Assembly: GCA_032160545.1 (NCBI GenBank)
Contig: JAVHVN010000079.1
Location: forward strand, 1-22,669
Origin: DATGFB01 sp032160545
GTDB taxonomy: Bacteria; Actinomycetota; Actinomycetes; Mycobacteriales; Jatrophihabitantaceae
Length of the DNA: 22,669 bases
Reading direction: 5' to 3'
Positions 19,959 to 22,669 of the stretch are shown here, in pieces. Position numbers and translations under genes: made by a program. The notes under the pieces were generated by a model. It did not search any database. It was not told where the DNA came from and saw only the letters and a list, made by a program, of their open reading frames with translations. Position 1 is the first letter of the stretch, and every line of letters starts with the position of its first letter.

Positions 19959-20852
19959 TTACCTGTGAACGGGGTAGGCCTTGTCCAGCGCGACGTTCAC
20001 TTGCAGGACGTTGACCCGCGCCTCGCCGAGGAAGCCGAGGTCGCGGCCCTTCTGGTAGGTGGCGACGACCGCCGCCACCTGGCCGACCGAGACCCCCCTC
20101 GCCTTCGCGACGGTAGCGTCCTGCAACCTCGCGTAAGCCGGGCTGATCTCCGGGTCGAGCCCGGAACCGGACGCGGTCACGGCGTCGGCGGGTACCGCCG
20201 GGTTCGCAGGCGCGTGCCCGCGGATCGGCACGATCTGGCCCTTCGAGTAGTCGCCGCCGAATTTCGCGAGCTCGACCGGAACACCCTTGTAGCTGCTGAT
20301 GAAGGGCGTGGCCGGCGCGGTCTGGTTGATGCTCACGACGCGGGTGACGGTGCCGTGATAGCCCGGTCCGGACCAGAAGACGGCGAGCACGGCACCGACC
20401 CCGTCCGGCGTGCAGAACGGGCGTGCCCCGTCCACTCCGTAGAGCTTTCCGATCGCCACGCTGCGCGAGCAGACCTGGGTGAGCAGGCTCTGCTTGCCGG
20501 TGTCGCCCTTGACCGAGGGGTTGGGCAACGTGTCGACGATCGACTCGGGCCCGAGGTTGCTCGCGCTCGATGCGGTCGGGTCGTAGCCGGCGCCTGCCGC
20601 AGAGGGACGCGACTGGAAGTACTGGGGCAGCGGGTTGCCGTTGCTGTCGGTGAAGGATTGCCCGATCAGCTTCGACCCGACGACCTGCCCGTCGGCCTTG
20701 GTGAGCGAACCGTCCGCGCGACTCTTCAGCCCGGGCACCTGCGCGACCAGGGTGATGAGCAGCGGGTACGCGACGCCAAGGATCACCGTGAAGATCAGCA
20801 ACATCCGCAGCGACGCGGAGAATTGCCGGAGGGAATTGATGATTGTGCGCAT
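19959..20852 (-). CDS. kdpC: K+-transporting ATPase subunit C, extended form
   Basis: Single-span subunit of the high-affinity KdpFABC potassium pump, which stabilises the KdpA-KdpB complex. The 297 aa start with a short cytoplasmic segment and one membrane helix (about 17-38, LLIFTVILGVAYPLLITLV), then an extracytoplasmic domain with GSKLIGQSF (59-67), YFQSRPSA (78-85), the signature TASGSGLDPEISPA (226-239) and the C-terminal VNVLQVNVALDKAYP. Typical KdpC proteins are about 190-200 residues; here roughly 100 extra residues lie between the N-terminal part and the signature (about 104-222), with two cysteines (C128, C147) that could form a disulfide. The ATG at 20852 is 6 bases after the kdpB stop; the ribosome-binding site is weak. 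No kdpD or kdpE follows; the next gene is convergent. Confidence 0.93.
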   Translation of the reverse strand: MRTIINSLRQFSASLRMLLIFTVILGVAYPLLITLVAQVPGLKSRADGSLTKADGQVVGSKLIGQSFTDSNGNPLPQYFQSRPSAAGAGYDPTASSASNLGPESIVDTLPNPSVKGDTGKQSLLTQVCSRSVAIGKLYGVDGARPFCTPDGVGAVLAVFWSGPGYHGTVTRVVSINQTAPATPFISSYKGVPVELAKFGGDYSKGQIVPIRGHAPANPAVPADAVTASGSGLDPEISPAYARLQDATVAKARGVSVGQVAAVVATYQKGRDLGFLGEARVNVLQVNVALDKAYPVHR

Positions 20853-20858
20853 TCCAGG

Positions 20859-22669
20859 TCACCGGACTCCGGGGATGAATTGAACGACCAAGTCGATCGC
20901 CTTGATGCCCACGAACGGCAGCACTATGCCTCCGAGGCCGTAGACGTAGAGGTTGCGCCGCAGCATCTGGCTCGCGCCTGACGGCCGGTAGCGGACACCG
21001 CGCAGTGCGAGCGGGATCAGGACGACGATGATGATCGCGTTGAAGATGACGGCCGACAGGATCGCCGACTCCGGCGAGTGCAGCCGCATGATGTTCAACT
21101 TGTCGAGTCCCGGGTACACCGCCGCGAACATCGCCGGGATGATCGCGAAGTACTTGGCGACGTCATTGGCGATCGAGAATGTCGTGAGGGCGCCACGCGT
21201 GATGAGCAGTTGCTTGCCGATCTCGACGATCTCGATGAGCTTCGTCGGGTCCGAGTCGAGGTCGACCATGTTGCCGGCTTCCTTGGCGGCGGACGTCCCG
21301 GTGTTCATCGCGACGCCGACGTCGGCCTGAGCAAGAGCGGGCGCGTCGTTCGTCCCGTCGCCGGTCATCGCGACGAGCTTGCCGCCTTCCTGCTCACGCT
21401 TGATGAGCGCCATCTTGTCCTCGGGCGTGGCTTCGGCGAGGAAGTCGTCTACGCCTGCCTCGTCGGCAATCGCCTTTGCGGTCAACGGGTTGTCGCCGGT
21501 GATCATCACCGTGCGAATGCCCATCCGGCGCAGCTCGTCGAAGCGTTCGGCCATCCCCTGCTTCACGATGTCCTTGAGATGGATGACCCCGAGGACACGA
21601 GGTGCGGCTCCGTCGACCCGCTCGGCAACGACGAGTGGCGTGCCTCCGGACGCGCTTATGCCGTCCACCACCTCACCGGTACCGGGCAGCACGGTGCCAC
21701 CACCGTCGCGAACCCACGCGGTCACCGCGGCGGCAGCGCCTTTGCGGACCTCCCGAGCGGGCAAGGAGTCGACAGCCGTGAGGTCGACGCCACTCATCCG
21801 GGTCTGCGCGGTGAACGCCACCCAGCTCGCGTGGCCGAGTTCGCCGGCAGCGCGTTCGCGCAGTCCGTAACGGGACTTGGCCAGCACCACGACGGAACGG
21901 CCTTCCGGGGTCTCGTCCGCCAGCGAGGAGAGCTGGGCGGCATCCGCGAGCTCCTCGATCGGTACGTCGTCGACGGGGATGAGGTCGCTGGCCTGCCGGT
22001 TGCCGAGCGTGATCGTGCCGGTCTTGTCGAGCAGCAGCGTGTTGACGTCGCCCGCGGCTTCTACCGCGCGCCCGCTCATCGCGAGGACGTTGCGCTGCAC
22101 GAGCCGGTCCATCCCGGCGATGCCGATGGCCGACAGCAACGCGCCGATCGTGGTCGGGATGAGGCAGACGAGCAGCGACACGAGGACGATGCCGGTGATG
22201 CCGTTGTTGTCAAGCGCCGCGGTATTGGGGATGCCGGGCTGGTTGACCTTCGAGAAGATCGCCAGCGGCTGCAGCGTCACGGTCGCGAGCAGGAAGATGA
22301 TCGTCAGCGACGCGAGCAGGATGTTGAGGGCGATCTCGTTCGGGGTCTTCTGCCGGCTCGCGCCCTCGACGAGCGCGATCATCCGGTCGATGAAGCTCTC
22401 CCCCGGGCGCTGGGTGATCTCGACGACGATGCGGTCCGACAGCACCTTCGTTCCGCCGGTGACCGAGCTTCGGTCACCGCCGCTCTCACGGATCACCGGC
22501 GCGCTCTCACCGGTGATCGCGCTCTCGTCGACGCTCGCGATCCCCTCGATGACGTCACCGTCACCCGGGATGACGTCGCCCGCCTCGCAGACGACCCGGT
22601 CGCCCTGCTGCAACTGCGGAGCGGGCACCGGCTCCTCACCGCCGGTGAAGTCGTCGCGATTGATCAGCC
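20859..22669 (-). CDS. kdpB: K+-transporting P-type ATPase subunit B (partial, N-terminus outside window)
   Basis: Catalytic P-type ATPase subunit of the Kdp potassium pump. About 602 C-terminal residues are visible and the frame stays open to the right edge, so about 80-100 N-terminal residues are missing; the GTG at 22628 is internal. Visible parts in order: the actuator domain with the TGES loop (near 22510), membrane helices with the KdpB-type CLIPTTIGALLSAIGIAGMD, the phosphorylation motif DKTGT (aspartate codon 22026-22028), the nucleotide-binding domain, TGDNPLTAKAIADEAGVDDF, the hinge motif MTGDGTNDAPALAQADVGVA, and the final membrane helices. All key residues look intact. kdpA would be expected just beyond the right edge. 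It lies 6 bases ahead of kdpC in one operon; expression is usually induced by potassium limitation. Confidence 0.97.
   Translation of the reverse strand, partial: LINRDDFTGGEEPVPAPQLQQGDRVVCEAGDVIPGDGDVIEGIASVDESAITGESAPVIRESGGDRSSVTGGTKVLSDRIVVEITQRPGESFIDRMIALVEGASRQKTPNEIALNILLASLTIIFLLATVTLQPLAIFSKVNQPGIPNTAALDNNGITGIVLVSLLVCLIPTTIGALLSAIGIAGMDRLVQRNVLAMSGRAVEAAGDVNTLLLDKTGTITLGNRQASDLIPVDDVPIEELADAAQLSSLADETPEGRSVVVLAKSRYGLRERAAGELGHASWVAFTAQTRMSGVDLTAVDSLPAREVRKGAAAAVTAWVRDGGGTVLPGTGEVVDGISASGGTPLVVAERVDGAAPRVLGVIHLKDIVKQGMAERFDELRRMGIRTVMITGDNPLTAKAIADEAGVDDFLAEATPEDKMALIKREQEGGKLVAMTGDGTNDAPALAQADVGVAMNTGTSAAKEAGNMVDLDSDPTKLIEIVEIGKQLLITRGALTTFSIANDVAKYFAIIPAMFAAVYPGLDKLNIMRLHSPESAILSAVIFNAIIIVVLIPLALRGVRYRPSGASQMLRRNLYVYGLGGIVLPFVGIKAIDLVVQFIPGVR

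Noticed and set aside
18786..20981. Plus-strand open frame of 731 codons
   Set aside because: It runs out of frame across the phosphoribosyltransferase and TfoX-like genes and antisense to kdpC. Its product is Arg/Ala/Gly-rich without any domain, the typical shadow in high-GC DNA.

Overview
The window is high-GC DNA with dense, tightly packed genes, many GTG starts, translational-coupling overlaps and likely leaderless promoters. Together with an F420-type luciferase-family oxidoreductase and a DevR/DosR-type response regulator, this points to an actinomycete (Actinomycetota). The genus cannot be fixed from the sequence alone.

Layout. (1) 1-1566: the edge of an integrated element. It holds the end of an unrecognised gene, a tyrosine recombinase and a tRNA with a CAT anticodon whose 3' end faces the recombinase. 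The left end of the window is probably inside the element, and the host chromosome begins at the tRNA. (2) 1854-2944: a GNAT acetyltransferase translationally coupled to a stand-alone cyclic-nucleotide-binding protein. (3) 2936-5154: an AraC-family regulator divergent from an Rv3520c-like F420-dependent oxidoreductase. (4) 5256-15585: five minus-strand signalling and metabolism genes. In transcription order these are a 1760-residue Ser/Thr kinase-ATPase-helical repeat-GAF-PAS-histidine kinase, a DevR-like response regulator, a receiver-only protein, a receiver-GAF-GAF-HisKA_3 histidine kinase of the DevS type, and a catabolic (AlsS-like) acetolactate synthase. (5) 15818-18728: an Lrp/AsnC regulator, then an ArsR regulator, SRPBCC protein and MFS drug-efflux pump in one operon. 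(6) 18841-19887: a phosphoribosyltransferase and a TfoX N-terminal domain protein. (7) 19959-22669: kdpC and most of kdpB, running off the right edge.

The most unusual part is region 4. A single polypeptide carries both a Ser/Thr kinase and a HisKA-type histidine kinase, and its gene overlaps by 4 bases a gene for a close DevR relative. A second kinase and an orphan receiver follow, then a pyruvate-consuming enzyme. My reading is a multi-input stress or redox switch that controls carbon overflow, with possible Ser/Thr and His-Asp signalling on the same regulator. The neighbouring cyclic-nucleotide/acetyltransferase pair, F420 enzyme, phosphoribosyltransferase and Kdp pump also fit a stress or dormancy-related neighbourhood, but that link is inference.

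No gene-free stretch exceeds 300 bases. The longest are 1567-1853, 15586-15817, 9467-9664 and 3929-4125. No CRISPR array, insertion sequence, rRNA or replication origin was seen.
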